35,048 nucleotides of DNA from Verrucomicrobiota bacterium (GCA_024279685.1 JAJRRI010000128.1:1-35048), one strand, 5' to 3'; counted from the stretch's first letter, positions 16,256 to 25,593 are shown. Numbers and translations are program-made. Notes: generated by a model not told the origin, from the sequence alone.

Positions 16256-17245
16256 TCATTTTTTGCCCCCGATGAGGTTGGTAAGCATGGCGGCGATGAC
16301 CTTTTTTTCCTGCGGGCGACTTTCGGCGATCATGAGGGTCATGGCAACGAGGGCGTTATCGGCGATGCGCTTTCCGCCCTCCTTATCGTAGAGCAGTTTG
16401 TTTTTGTCGGCGAAGCGCAGGAATACGGCGGCGGCAATGCGTTTATTACCGTCGATAAAGCTGTGGTTCTTGACGAGAAAATAAAGCAGGTTCGCGGCCT
16501 TTTCTTCAACCGAAGGATAAACCTCTTTTCCGTCGAAGCTTTGCATAACGGCGTTGAGCGAGCTGTGCAGGCTTTGATCCTTCTCTTTCCCGAAAACGGC
16601 GGAGTCGCCAAATTTAATCCGCATGGCTTCGACCAGCCGAATAGCCTCATCGTACGAAACCGATCTGGCCTTGCGGCGAGATCCCTTGCCGATGGCAACG
16701 CGCTGGTGGTCGTAGTCGTCGAGCAAGTCGAGCGCCCCGTCATAGTCCGAGATCGTTTGCAGTAAAATGGAGGCTTCATCGCCCGTCAGTTCCTTGCGCC
16801 GGGAAATGTCCGATGCCAGCTTTACAACCCGCCCGAGGTGTTTCAACCGTTCCTTATTAGCCGTATAACCTTGAACGAGGTGCTGTTTCAGGAGGTTTGC
16901 AGCCCAGATTCGAAATTGAGTCCCCTGTATGGATTTAACTCGATATCCGACAGAAATGATGACATCCAGATTGTAGTATTCAACTCTTTTGGATTGGGTT
17001 TTACCTACGATGGCTCCGTGCGGAGTGGTGTGTGCATATTTTGCACACACCACATCTTTTCCCAGCTCCCCCTCTTTAAATATGTTGTTGATATGGCGGG
17101 AAATAACCGTCCTGTCGCGCCCAAATAAAACCGATAACTGTTCCCGGTTAAGCCAAACCGTTTCCTGCTCTAGCTGAACATCCAACCGAATCTCACCGTC
17201 TTTGCTTTTATATAAAATCAGCCCTGTTGTTTTATTCGCAGTCAT
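16256..17245 (-). CDS. RhuM-family protein with C-terminal Fic/Doc domain
   Basis: Protein of 329 aa. The N-terminal half is RhuM-like (DGEIRLDVQLEQETVWLNREQL, residues 16-37 region, then LFGRDRTVISRHINNIFKEGEL and YYNLDVIISVGYRVKS). The C-terminal half holds a Fic/Doc motif HSFIDGNKR at 261-269, with the His and the GNKR phosphate loop but Ser in place of the usual Pro. Fic proteins attach AMP or phosphate to target proteins. RhuM genes are often found inside type I restriction loci, as here between two hsdS genes. The ATG at 17245 lies in the same leader cassette as the hsdS starts; the frame extends 17 codons upstream. Its role in the locus is not known. Confidence 0.85.
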   Translation of the reverse strand: MTANKTTGLILYKSKDGEIRLDVQLEQETVWLNREQLSVLFGRDRTVISRHINNIFKEGELGKDVVCAKYAHTTPHGAIVGKTQSKRVEYYNLDVIISVGYRVKSIQGTQFRIWAANLLKQHLVQGYTANKERLKHLGRVVKLASDISRRKELTGDEASILLQTISDYDGALDLLDDYDHQRVAIGKGSRRKARSVSYDEAIRLVEAMRIKFGDSAVFGKEKDQSLHSSLNAVMQSFDGKEVYPSVEEKAANLLYFLVKNHSFIDGNKRIAAAVFLRFADKNKLLYDKEGGKRIADNALVAMTLMIAESRPQEKKVIAAMLTNLIGGKK

Positions 17246-17312
17246 CCGTGGTTTAAATCCTTTTGCGTTCTTTGCTCTCTTTTGCGATTCAATCATTCCT
17301 CACTTTCACGGT

Positions 17313-17927
17313 TCAATTTTTCTGCGGCTCACGCTCCAGCTTTTTCATACTGGCGGCGGGGGTGGGTAGATCCTCCCGCTTTTTCTCCAGCCCCTCAATC
17401 CGCCCATCCACCGAAGAGAGGAAAGCCGCGATCTTCTTTTGTTCGGGAAAACTGGGAGCCGCAACCTTTGCGTGAAGAATATCTTTCCGTGATAACCCTG
17501 GAATTAAATTTCCAGCGGCCAATGACTGGAAAAGCCTGTCACGAATCAACAGCGTGTAAAAAACGAATTGAGTGAAATATCCTTTGAAACGAACTGCCAT
17601 CAACTGTCGCCCCATAGCAACTTCGTCTAACTCAAGAAATAATAATTTCCCAACGCCATTTCCTTTAACGGTAATTAAAACGTCATTTCTGAGTCCTGTA
17701 TGCCCCGTAATTTTGGTCCATTTTGTGCATTTGTTTTCATCATTCGTAAAACCTGAAGGTCCAGTGAAATATGGAACTCCCAATGACTCATTATTGTATT
17801 CGGCAGGTGCAAGATGCTGACCAGACACTAAAGAAATGCCATGCTCCAACCGTTTCTCCACCCATTCCCCTGTAAATTCGGGGAAGCGGAGATCGGGGAT
17901 TTTTAATTGGCGTTTATTAGCGTTCAT
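17313..17927 (-). CDS. hsdS: Half-length type I specificity subunit (HsdS), copy 2
   Basis: A single-domain HsdS of 204 aa. It starts MNANKRQLKIPDLRFPEF, nearly identical to copy 1 for the first 22 residues, then carries a different recognition domain. The conserved helix SFPEQKKIAAFLSSVDGRIE follows, but the end (DLPTPAASMKKLEREPQKN) does not look like a normal HsdS terminus, so the 3' part of a full-length gene was probably lost. The ATG at 17927 is seven bases after the hsdM stop; an in-frame ATG at 17954 inside hsdM is the alternative. It should choose a different target sequence from copy 1. Confidence 0.8.
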   Translation of the reverse strand: MNANKRQLKIPDLRFPEFTGEWVEKRLEHGISLVSGQHLAPAEYNNESLGVPYFTGPSGFTNDENKCTKWTKITGHTGLRNDVLITVKGNGVGKLLFLELDEVAMGRQLMAVRFKGYFTQFVFYTLLIRDRLFQSLAAGNLIPGLSRKDILHAKVAAPSFPEQKKIAAFLSSVDGRIEGLEKKREDLPTPAASMKKLEREPQKN

Positions 17928-17998
17928 GGGCGGTTTAAACCTTTGCGGTTTCATGTTCTTTCAAAAGGCGGTCGAGCATGCCTCCGGGATTGACGTGC
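17858..17998. repeat. Direct repeat copy A: hsdM 3' end plus hsdS 5' end
   Basis: The copy in the native hsdM-hsdS junction; see 16109-16249. Recombination between the two copies would delete hsdS copy 2 and rhuM and join hsdM to hsdS copy 1. Confidence 0.85.
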
Positions 17999-19574
17999 GG
18001 CGTCCATAGGGTGTCGGCGTTTACGATGACAAAGCGATTGCGAGCTTCGGCGGCGGCGAGGTCGCCCTCTGCATTTTTCATCTCCAGCACGAGTATGCGA
18101 TTTTCTTCGAGGGCGTGGCGGACGGCGGCGAGATCGATCGGCTCTTCTTCCTCGAACGTATCGACATAGCGCGGAATGTTGAGGTTCCAGTCGTTTTCTT
18201 CTATCTCGGCGATGGTGGCTTCATAGCTGTATTTATCGGCGATCTTCCGCTCGCGATAGGTTTCGATGATCAAGTCGACATCTTCGTCGCGCAGGACATT
18301 CTGGTTCTTCACTTTTTCAAAATGGCCGTCGCCGCTGGCATCGATAAAGAGAATCGAGTCGTCTTTTTGGCGGCACTTTTTGAGCACGAGGACGCAGGCG
18401 GGAATGGAGGTTCCATAAAAGAGGTTGGCGGGCAGGCCGATGACGGCATCGAGAACGTTTAGCTCTTTGATCAGATGTTCGCGGATATGCCCTTCGGCCG
18501 CGCCGCGAAACAGTACACCGTGTGGCAGAACACAGGCCATGGTGCCGTTGTCGGCGAGCTGATAGATCATGTGCTGCACAAAGGCAAAGTCGGCCTTGCT
18601 GGTGGGGGCGAGTTCCCCGTATTCCGCGAACCGATCATCCTGCATATAGAGCGGGTTGTCTTTGCCTTTCCACTTGGCAGAAAAGGGCGGGTTCGCCACC
18701 ACGGCCTCGAACCGAAGATCCAGATGTTGCGGTGCTTCAAGCGTGTCTTCCTGCTGAATATCAAAGTCGCGGTAATGCACGTCGTGCAAAATCATATTCA
18801 TGCGGGCGAGGTTGTAGGTGGTGCGGTTCATTTCCTGACCATAAAACTCTGCCACCTGCGCCTCTTTGGCGACGCGCAAAAGTAGCGACCCCGATCCGCA
18901 GGTGGGATCATACACCGAGCGTAGTTTGCTTTTGCCCGTCGGACGATTTTCGCGAGCACGGTGGAGATCTGTTGCGGCGTATAGAACTCGCCCGCCTTTT
19001 TTCCCGCCCCGGCGGCAAACTTGCCAATCAGATATTCATAGGCATCGCCCAGCACATCGGCCTTCGTGTCGCCCAACTTAAAATCAATTTCATTCAAATG
19101 GGTGAGAATTTTAACAATCAGCTCATTCCGCGCATTCGGGCTGCTCCCTAACCTCCTGGCCTGCAAATCCAACTCATCAAACAGGCCCACAAAATCCTCC
19201 TCACTCTCGGACCCCATGGTGCTCTGCTCGATGTGCGTGAGGATTTCATGAAGCTCATCAATGATATAGCCTGAGTTCCCTTTCTGAGTGATGGAGGAAA
19301 AGAGTTGTTCTGGATTCAGGAAATAGCCCAGCATTTCAAGCGATTCGTTGTGAATGGCCGCCAGCAGTTCGGGATCGGTCAGCGTGCGATACTCCTCGAC
19401 GGCTTCGCCTTTGAGGAGCTCGGTGGCGTAGAAATCCTGCTTTTCCGAAAGGTACTTATAGAAAACAAAACCCAGGCAATAGTCGCGGAACTCATCGGCG
19501 TGCATCTTCCCACGCAACTCATCCGCAATATTCCAAAGCTTCTGCTCCAACTGCCGTTTTTGATCCCCTGACAT
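17935..19574 (-). pseudogene. hsdM: Type I modification methyltransferase HsdM, split by a frameshift
   Basis: N6-adenine methyltransferase subunit. The first part (from the ATG at 19574, MSGDQKRQLEQKLWNIADEL, with AGGGGG upstream) runs in frame to FYTPQQISTVLAKIV. The rest continues in another frame with TGKSKLRSVYDPTCGSGSLL (SAM-binding motif) and ANPPFSAKWKG (catalytic NPPF), to HETAKV at 17935. A single missing base between 18942 and 18941 explains this: inserting A gives IVTTGKSKL, the family sequence. Without repair the first part ends about 110 bases beyond, before both catalytic motifs, so no active enzyme would be made. The site is not a homopolymer. It may be a true mutation or a sequencing error. 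No hsdR is present in the window. Confidence 0.88.
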
Positions 19575-19721
19575 ATTCGCCCCCTGCTGCACTCTAATAA
19601 ATTCGGACAGTATGCTTTACCGCTCTATATAGGTCGAGCAGAGACGCGCGGGTTGTGCGGAAAAATAGACATCTCTTCTCTTTTTGGGTAGGTTTCCTTT
19701 TTTCAATAAAAGGACACTCCT

Positions 19722-20756
19722 ATGGATCCCATTAAACTCACCCAATACAGCCACGGCGCGGGATGTGGCTGTAAAATTTCGCCGGCGTTGCTGGAGTCGA
19801 TTTTGCAAACTTCACGCGAGGTGCTGCCCCACCCTAATCTGCAGGTGGGCAATGATAGCAAGGACGATGCGGCGGCGTATGATCTGGGGAATGGAACTTC
19901 TGTGCTGAGCACGACCGACTTTTTCATGCCGATCGTTGATGATCCTTTTACTTTTGGGCGTATTGCCGCCACGAATGCGCTGAGTGATATCTATGCGATG
20001 GGCGGCAAACCATTAATGGCGATTTCAATCTTTGGCTGGCCGATTCAGAAGCTGTCTGCCGAGGTGGCGCGGCTGGTGATTGATGGCGGGCGGGCCGTGT
20101 GCGACGATGCGGGAATTCCGCTGGCGGGCGGGCATTCGATCGACTCGCCGGAGCCGATCTTTGGTTTGGCGGTGACGGGGTTGGTCGATAATAAAAACCT
20201 CAAGCAAAACAATACGGCCGAAGCGGATTGCGAAATCTTTCTCACCAAGCCGCTCGGGATTGGTATTCTTTCCACGGCGCAAAAAATGGGGGTGATCGAG
20301 CCGGGGCACATCGAACCTTCGATTGAGGCCATGTGCACGCTTAATACCATCGGCGCGGAGATTGCGAAACTTGAGGGCGTGGTGGCTCTCACAGATGTGA
20401 CGGGCTTCGGCCTGCTGGGCCACCTTGGCGAAATCTGCGATGGCAGTGGAATCTCCGCGACGATCCAATACAGCCGCGTTCCGAAACTTCCGAATGTTAA
20501 AAAATATATCGAGCGGGGATGCATCCCCGGCGGGAATAAAAACAACTTTACGAGTTATGGCCATACGCTCGGCGAAATGACCGACGAGCAACGGATTCTT
20601 CTGTGCGATCCGCAGACCTCCGGCGGCTTGCTGAGTATTGTACGGAAAGAGGCTGTGGCCGACTTCCTCGCCCTAACCGCCGAGGCCGGATTGGAACTCG
20701 AGCCGATCGGTCGCACTCGGCCGCGCGGTGAAAAATCCATCGAGATCGAAGACTAA
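19722..20756 (+). CDS. selD: Selenide, water dikinase (selenophosphate synthetase)
   Basis: Makes selenophosphate from selenide and ATP, the selenium donor for selenocysteine and for 2-selenouridine in tRNA. Complete at 344 aa. The N-terminal [10 protein letters not shown] holds the catalytic Cys15 and Lys18 (Cys17 and Lys20 in E. coli numbering). The active site has Cys, not selenocysteine. Other motifs: [49 protein letters not shown] and [18 protein letters not shown] lies eight bases upstream of the ATG. It precedes selU by 72 bases on the same strand. It is divergent from hsdM. Confidence 0.97.
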   Translation: MDPIKLTQYSHGAGCGCKISPALLESILQTSREVLPHPNLQVGNDSKDDAAAYDLGNGTSVLSTTDFFMPIVDDPFTFGRIAATNALSDIYAMGGKPLMAISIFGWPIQKLSAEVARLVIDGGRAVCDDAGIPLAGGHSIDSPEPIFGLAVTGLVDNKNLKQNNTAEADCEIFLTKPLGIGILSTAQKMGVIEPGHIEPSIEAMCTLNTIGAEIAKLEGVVALTDVTGFGLLGHLGEICDGSGISATIQYSRVPKLPNVKKYIERGCIPGGNKNNFTSYGHTLGEMTDEQRILLCDPQTSGGLLSIVRKEAVADFLALTAEAGLELEPIGRTRPRGEKSIEIED

Positions 20757-20765
20757 TCAAAGGAA

Positions 20766-20823
20766 TTTAGACAGGATTAACAAGATTTTCAGGATCCTGT
20801 TCATCCCGCAAATCCGGTCAAAA
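20766..20823. repeat. Dispersed ACAGGATT-type inverted repeat
   Basis: AGACAGGATTAACAAGATTT is followed by CAGGATCCTG and ends AATCCGGTCA, so the outer arms are imperfect inverted copies and the centre is palindromic. This fills the selD-selU gap almost completely. Elements of this AGACAGGATT type are common dispersed intergenic repeats in many bacteria. Confidence 0.65.
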
Positions 20824-20828
20824 ATATC

Positions 20829-21911
20829 ATGGAACTGCCCACCACCAGCGACTTTCGACAGATTGTGCTCGATGACGTGTCGCTCATCGATGTGCGCGCG
20901 CCTATCGAGTTTAAAGAGGGCGCATTTCCAACCGCCGTCAACCTGCCGCTCATGAACAATGAGGAGCGGCACCTCGTGGGAATCTGCTACAAGGAAAAAG
21001 GGCATGCCGCAGCGGTCAAGCTTGGCCATGAACGCGTGAGCGGGAAGGTCAAGGAGGAGCGGGTCGCCGCCTGGGCGGAGCAGCTCGAACGCCGCCCCGA
21101 TACGATGCTCTACTGCTTTCGTGGCGGGTTGCGCTCCCAAATCAGCCAGCAGTGGATTGCGGAAGAGCTCGGCATGGAGCTTCCTCGGTTAGCAGGCGGC
21201 TACAAAGCCTTCCGAAATTATCTGCTCGATCAGCTTGATCCGATTCATCTGACCAGCCAACCCGTGGTGCTCAGCGGCCGGACGGGGGTTGGAAAAACGC
21301 GCCTACTCCGGCACCTAAAAAACACCGTTGATCTCGAAGCCCTCGCGAACCATCGCGGTTCTTCGTTCGGTCGCTTTACTACGCCACAACCCAGCCCGAT
21401 CAATTTTGAAAATAACTTGGCGTGGTCGCTCATTCAGCATACCGCTGCTGGGCACCGGCATTTGGTTCTTGAAGATGAAGGCCGCAACATTGGCGATCGC
21501 TATCTGCCGCCGCCGCTCGTTGAGCACTTGCGTAAGTCGGACCTCGTGCTTTTAGAACGCTCGATGGCCGAGCGCATTCAGATTACGTTCGATGAATACA
21601 TCACGATCGCCCAAGCCGACTATCAAGCCATGTATGGCAATGAATGTGGAATGGCAGAGTGGCTCGCCTATATGAGCCATTGCGTCGATCGTATTCGAAA
21701 GCGACTGGGCGGCCTACGCCACCAGGAGATCAAGCAGCTCCTGCACAGCGCCCATGAGAGCGGCGAACCCGAACAACATAAGAAGTGGATCGAACCCCTC
21801 TTGAGCGACTACTACGATCCGATGTACGATTATCAACTTCAGCAAAAGAACACCTCCATCGTCTTTCAGGGCAATGCCGCCGAGGTATTGGGTTATCTAC
21901 AGGCGCTTTAA
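20829..21911 (+). CDS. selU: tRNA 2-selenouridine synthase SelU (MnmH)
   Basis: Replaces sulfur by selenium at the wobble uridine of some tRNAs, using selenophosphate from SelD and passing through a geranylated intermediate. Complete at 360 aa. The rhodanese domain covers about residues 8-130 with the active Cys96 in LYCFRGGLRSQ. A P-loop GRTGVGKT lies at 150-157 in the C-terminal ATPase-like domain, and ESRNIG-type sequence appears here as EDEGRNIGDRYLP. It follows selD on the same strand and ends before a strong terminator. MnmE, which acts on the same wobble base, is in the same window. No selA or selB was seen, so selenium may serve tRNA here. Confidence 0.96.
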   Translation: MELPTTSDFRQIVLDDVSLIDVRAPIEFKEGAFPTAVNLPLMNNEERHLVGICYKEKGHAAAVKLGHERVSGKVKEERVAAWAEQLERRPDTMLYCFRGGLRSQISQQWIAEELGMELPRLAGGYKAFRNYLLDQLDPIHLTSQPVVLSGRTGVGKTRLLRHLKNTVDLEALANHRGSSFGRFTTPQPSPINFENNLAWSLIQHTAAGHRHLVLEDEGRNIGDRYLPPPLVEHLRKSDLVLLERSMAERIQITFDEYITIAQADYQAMYGNECGMAEWLAYMSHCVDRIRKRLGGLRHQEIKQLLHSAHESGEPEQHKKWIEPLLSDYYDPMYDYQLQQKNTSIVFQGNAAEVLGYLQAL

Positions 21912-21936
21912 ACGGGGGTTCAACAGAACTGAAATA

Positions 21937-21967
21937 AAAAAAAGCCCGCTGTTCGGCGGGCTTTTTT
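21937..21967. terminator. Strong bidirectional intrinsic terminator
   Basis: AAAAAAAGCCCGC, six bases, GCGGGCTTTTTT. It ends selU on the plus strand and the small lipoprotein gene on the minus strand. Confidence 0.9.
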
Positions 21968-21988
21968 GTAGGTAAATGGGTTGGTGGA

Positions 21989-22171
21989 TTAGTAGCCGCC
22001 ACCGCCTCCGCCGCCGAGGCCGGGAATGGAGCGCGAACCTTCCCACTGCTGTGGGGTGTTCCATGGCATATCCGAATATTCCTTTTCGTCGTGGTAGTTG
22101 TCGACGGGAGTGGCGCAACCACAGAGTGCGAGGGTGGCCAGTAGGGTAAGGATGGGGATGAGTGTTTTCAT
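21989..22171 (-). CDS. Very small Gly-rich lipoprotein
   Basis: A 60-aa protein with signal peptide and lipobox: MKTLIPILTLLATLALCGCA, cleaved before Cys17 or Cys19. The mature protein is only about 42 residues, with DNYHDEKEYSDMPWNTPQQW in the middle and a run of seven Gly before a terminal Tyr. The PWNTPQxWEG stretch recalls small lipoproteins of unknown function in related bacteria. No good Shine-Dalgarno sequence. It lies between two terminators, so it is probably transcribed alone. Confidence 0.65.
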   Translation of the reverse strand: MKTLIPILTLLATLALCGCATPVDNYHDEKEYSDMPWNTPQQWEGSRSIPGLGGGGGGGY

Positions 22172-22180
22172 GGTATAAAC

Positions 22181-22212
22181 AAAAAAGAACCGTCCCGTTT
22201 ATGCGGGACGGT
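22181..22212 (-). terminator. Intrinsic terminator of the HU gene
   Basis: Minus strand ACCGTCCCG, six bases, CGGGACGGT, followed by TCTTTTTT. It is 22 bases past the HU stop codon. Confidence 0.88.
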
Positions 22213-22234
22213 GTATGCAACATTCAACGCAGAA

Positions 22235-22513
22235 TTAAAGTACGGCGTCTTTGGCTGCTTTCGCAATGCGAAACTTGAGCACGCGCTTGGCGGCAATCTG
22301 AATGCTTTCACCGGTTGCTGGGTTACGTCCCATGCGGGCTTTGCGGTCAACAATAACCAACTTGCCGATACCGGGGATGGTGAATCCATCAGCTGCACCT
22401 TCGTATGCGAGTTCTGCGAGTGCTTCCAAAGCGTCTTTAGCCTGAGCCTTAGAGATGTCAGCCTTTTCCCCTACTGCGGTGATGATTTGTGATTTAGTCA
22501 TGGGTTTTGCCAT
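22235..22513 (-). CDS. HU-family histone-like DNA-binding protein
   Basis: DNA-bending nucleoid protein of 92 aa. It begins MAKPMTKSQIITAVGEKADI and has the family stretch FTIPGIGKLVIVDRKARMGRNPATGE, here at about residues 44-69, where the RMGRNPATGE arm inserts Pro into the minor groove. AGGAG lies eight bases before the ATG. It has its own terminator and is followed on the same strand by the small lipoprotein gene. The HU versus IHF subtype cannot be fixed by eye; the length and GRNPATG favour HU. Confidence 0.95.
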   Translation of the reverse strand: MAKPMTKSQIITAVGEKADISKAQAKDALEALAELAYEGAADGFTIPGIGKLVIVDRKARMGRNPATGESIQIAAKRVLKFRIAKAAKDAVL

Positions 22514-22885
22514 TGTTCTTTCTCCTCATGGTTTTCTGATTCGTTCCAACAACACCTGGCCGACTCCCTGTCCGGCTCAGCGATGGGAAAGTTCTAAGGC
22601 ATCGTACGAAACAACGCAATATGAAAATTTCCGAAAAAAACCAATATTTAAAGGGGTGGAGTCATTTTTAACGCGAGAAGAAACCAACTTGACCTTTTTA
22701 GTACTCATTCTATTTCGTTCCAGCTTGCACCGCGAATTTGTATCTGGTTTTATCGTCGGATTAAACGGATACTCCGTCCACATTATTATCGTTCACACAG
22801 GCCGATGAGCGGCTTTACATCTGAAAAATAAAATCCATATATCGCACCCTTAGCCAACGCCTACTATTTTTATAATCTATTCTCT
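22514..22885. other. Intergenic region between HU and mrpA
   Basis: A 372-base gap with no convincing gene. It must hold the promoters of two divergent units. Plus-strand candidates are TTGACC (22688-22693) with TATTTC 16 bases later, giving a leader of about 160 bases, and TATAAT (22871-22876) only nine bases before the mrpA ATG, which has no matching -35 box. No Shine-Dalgarno sequence precedes mrpA. Confidence 0.4.
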
Positions 22886-25180
22886 ATGTTCACCTTGCTT
22901 ACATTCTGTTTTGCCGCTGCGCTGCTTGCCCCTTGGCTTCATCGGCGGCTCCCGGCGTATGCCGGAGCGGTACTCGCACTCGCCCCAGCATCGGTATTTA
23001 TTTGGCTTTTTTTCCAGCTTCCCGCGGTCATGCACGGCCATCCGGTGGAGCAATCCTTCCTGTGGGTGGAAGGGCTTGATCTTGAATTTGCCCTACGATT
23101 GGATGGCCTTTCACTGCTCTTTGCCCTGCTGATCAGTGGCATCGGCACACTGATTCTTTTTTATACTCAGGGCTATTTCAAGGGGCATCCGCAGCAAGGC
23201 CGCTTCCTGATGTACATCATTGCCTTCATGACCTCGATGCTCGGCGTGGTACTCTCCGATCACCTTTTACTTGTTTTTATCTTCTGGGAGCTCACCAGTT
23301 TTACCTCCTATTTACTCATCGGATTCAACCACGAAAAGGAAGCCGCGCGCACGGCCGCGCTGCAAGCCATGCTCGTTACCGTACTCGGCGGTTTATTTCT
23401 CTTAGTGGGATCGATCTTATTGGCACAAGCCGCCGGAACGTGGAGGATCTCTGAAATCATTCAGCGCGGCGCGGAGATACAGGCGCATGCACATTATCTG
23501 CCCATCCTCATTCTCATCTGCATCGGCGCATTCACCAAATCAGCGCAGTTTCCATTCCATTTTTGGTTGCCCAACGCTATGCAAGCGCCGACGCCGGCGA
23601 GTGCTTATTTGCACTCCTCCACCATGGTTAAGGCGGGCATCTACTTACTCGCTCGATTGCACCCCGCGCTCGGAGGAACGGAAGAGTGGGCCGCCATCCT
23701 CATTCCCATCGGAACCATCACCTTCCTGCTGGGCGCCGTTATGGCGATCGGTCAGACGGTGTTGAAACGGTTGCTCGCCTACACCACCGTCTCGGCCCTC
23801 GGCGCGATGATCCTGTTGCTTGGCCTGGGCACGCCGTACACCATTAAGGCGATGATGGGCTTCGTGCTCGCCCACGCGCTCTATAAAGCCACGCTCTTCA
23901 TGATCGCCGGGGGTATTACCCACGAAACCGGCGGCGAAACTTCGATCGATAAATTGGGCGGACTACGCAAGGCCATGCCCATTTCCTTTGCTTGCGCCCT
24001 ACTCGCGGGACTTTCGATGGGTGGCTTTCCCCCTTTTCTTGGGTTTGTGGCCAAAGAAACCTGGTTGCATGCCCTCGGCGATTATCCGCTCCTGATGATC
24101 GCCACCATGATCGGTGGTGCCGCCTATGTGTTGGTTGGGTTTTCTATCGGTTGGAGACCCTTTATGGGGGAAATGCCCGCAGGACTCCACGCCCATGAAA
24201 TGCCTCCGGCCATGCGCGTTGGACCCATCATTCTTGCGGTCGCTTGCCTCGGCCTCGCGTTTTTTGCCGGAACGACTGGCCACACCTTGATTGAACCTGC
24301 GGCCTCAGCCATCGCGGGCACGCCACTAAAAGTGCACCTGCATCTGTGGGCGGGTTTTAATAAATATTTAGTGATCAGCCTCGCCACCCTCGCCATTGGG
24401 ATCGGGTTCTACCGCGCTCGTCCGCTGTGGCTGAACCTCGCCCAGCGCATGGCCGGATGGGCCCGCTTTGGCCCCGATGCCACATACCAAAAACTCTTCG
24501 CATCGATCCTGAAATTCGCAGCGTGGCAAACACGGCTCCTCCAAACGGGACACTTGCGCCATTATATTCGGTATATCGTACTCGCTACCACCGTGTTGGT
24601 TTTCACCGCCTTTCTGCGGGCAGGCGGTCTTCATAAACTAGAAGGGCTCACGCCGCTCACCGTCCGTACCGGCGCACTTGCGGTGTTGATGATTCTCGCA
24701 ACCGTGGCCACGGTTCATTCAAAATCGCGCCTGCGATCGATTCTCTCCATGGGCGTGGTGGGCTACTGTATGGCACTGCTCTTTACTTTCTTTGGCGCCC
24801 CCGATCTGGCCATGACGCAGCTGGTGATCGAAACCCTGACGGTGATTTTGATGGCGCTCGCCTTCTACCACCTGCCGTCCTTTCGGCACAGCTCTTCGGT
24901 CCGCACCCACGCGATTGATCTAACGATTGCCATCGGCGGCGGCGTGGTGGTGACGTTGTTGGTGCTCGCCGCCTTGGACGTGCAAACCCCAACTCCCATC
25001 TCCGATTATTATCTGGAACACAGCTATACAAAAGCCCACGGGCGCAATGTCGTTAATGTGATTCTGGTCGACTTCCGCGCCTTGGATACCTTGGGCGAGA
25101 TCACCGTGCTCACCCTAGCGGCGCTCGGCGCGGGAGCGCTACTCAAATTACGACCCAAGAAAAAGGAGGACCGCCCATGA
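22886..25180 (+). CDS. mrpA: Mrp antiporter subunit MrpA (MnhA)
   Basis: The large NuoL-like subunit of the Mrp Na+/H+ antiporter, 764 aa with about 20 membrane segments. The proton-translocating part holds FWELTS with the key Glu in segment 5 and [20 protein letters not shown] followed by [13 protein letters not shown] with the conserved Lys and His residues. After about residue 590 follow the DUF4040 part ([20 protein letters not shown]) and the MrpB-like C-terminal part ending with [20 protein letters not shown], as in full-length MrpA. The gene overlaps mrpB by four bases. It is the first of seven genes for one large complex that exports Na+ in exchange for protons. Confidence 0.96.
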   Translation: MFTLLTFCFAAALLAPWLHRRLPAYAGAVLALAPASVFIWLFFQLPAVMHGHPVEQSFLWVEGLDLEFALRLDGLSLLFALLISGIGTLILFYTQGYFKGHPQQGRFLMYIIAFMTSMLGVVLSDHLLLVFIFWELTSFTSYLLIGFNHEKEAARTAALQAMLVTVLGGLFLLVGSILLAQAAGTWRISEIIQRGAEIQAHAHYLPILILICIGAFTKSAQFPFHFWLPNAMQAPTPASAYLHSSTMVKAGIYLLARLHPALGGTEEWAAILIPIGTITFLLGAVMAIGQTVLKRLLAYTTVSALGAMILLLGLGTPYTIKAMMGFVLAHALYKATLFMIAGGITHETGGETSIDKLGGLRKAMPISFACALLAGLSMGGFPPFLGFVAKETWLHALGDYPLLMIATMIGGAAYVLVGFSIGWRPFMGEMPAGLHAHEMPPAMRVGPIILAVACLGLAFFAGTTGHTLIEPAASAIAGTPLKVHLHLWAGFNKYLVISLATLAIGIGFYRARPLWLNLAQRMAGWARFGPDATYQKLFASILKFAAWQTRLLQTGHLRHYIRYIVLATTVLVFTAFLRAGGLHKLEGLTPLTVRTGALAVLMILATVATVHSKSRLRSILSMGVVGYCMALLFTFFGAPDLAMTQLVIETLTVILMALAFYHLPSFRHSSSVRTHAIDLTIAIGGGVVVTLLVLAALDVQTPTPISDYYLEHSYTKAHGRNVVNVILVDFRALDTLGEITVLTLAALGAGALLKLRPKKKEDRP

Positions 25181-25593
25181 CCTCCCTGATTCTACGCACC
25201 GCCACGCGCTATATGTTTCCGCCACTCCTGGTGTTCTCGATCTATCTCTTACTCCGCGGACACCACCTGCCCGGCGGCGGATTTGTCGGCGGGCTGACTG
25301 CTGGGTCGGCCTTTGCGCTCTATGCCCTTTCGTTCAGTGTGGCCGCTGCTCGCAAATTACTCCGAATCGACCCGTTCGATATGATCGCCACCGGCCTTTT
25401 TATTGCGCTCATCAGCGGACTCCCGCCGCTTCTTTCGGGGGAAGCTTTCCTGACGGGCATCTGGTGGGAAATTCCAATACGCCCCAGCGTGACGGTGAGT
25501 TTAGGCACGCCCATCATTTTCGACATCGGGGTCTACCTCGTGGTGCTCGGTGTGTTGTTATCGCTCGTCTTTTTATTGGCGGAGGAAGAATAA
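25177..25593 (+). CDS. mrpB: Mrp antiporter subunit MrpB
   Basis: Four-segment membrane protein of 138 aa. [20 protein letters not shown] is the family signature, and [20 protein letters not shown] with [17 protein letters not shown] complete the MnhB pattern. GGAGG precedes the ATG by seven bases. It starts four bases inside mrpA (ATGA), and its TAA shares a base with the ATG of mrpC. Confidence 0.95.
   Translation: MTSLILRTATRYMFPPLLVFSIYLLLRGHHLPGGGFVGGLTAGSAFALYALSFSVAAARKLLRIDPFDMIATGLFIALISGLPPLLSGEAFLTGIWWEIPIRPSVTVSLGTPIIFDIGVYLVVLGVLLSLVFLLAEEE

Noticed and set aside
18925-18960. Programmed frameshift in hsdM
   Set aside because: There is no slippery heptamer at the break, and a single-base insertion restores the exact family motif, which favours mutation or error.
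19722-19780. Selenocysteine in SelD
   Set aside because: The catalytic position is TGT for Cys in GAGCGCK; no in-frame TGA is present.
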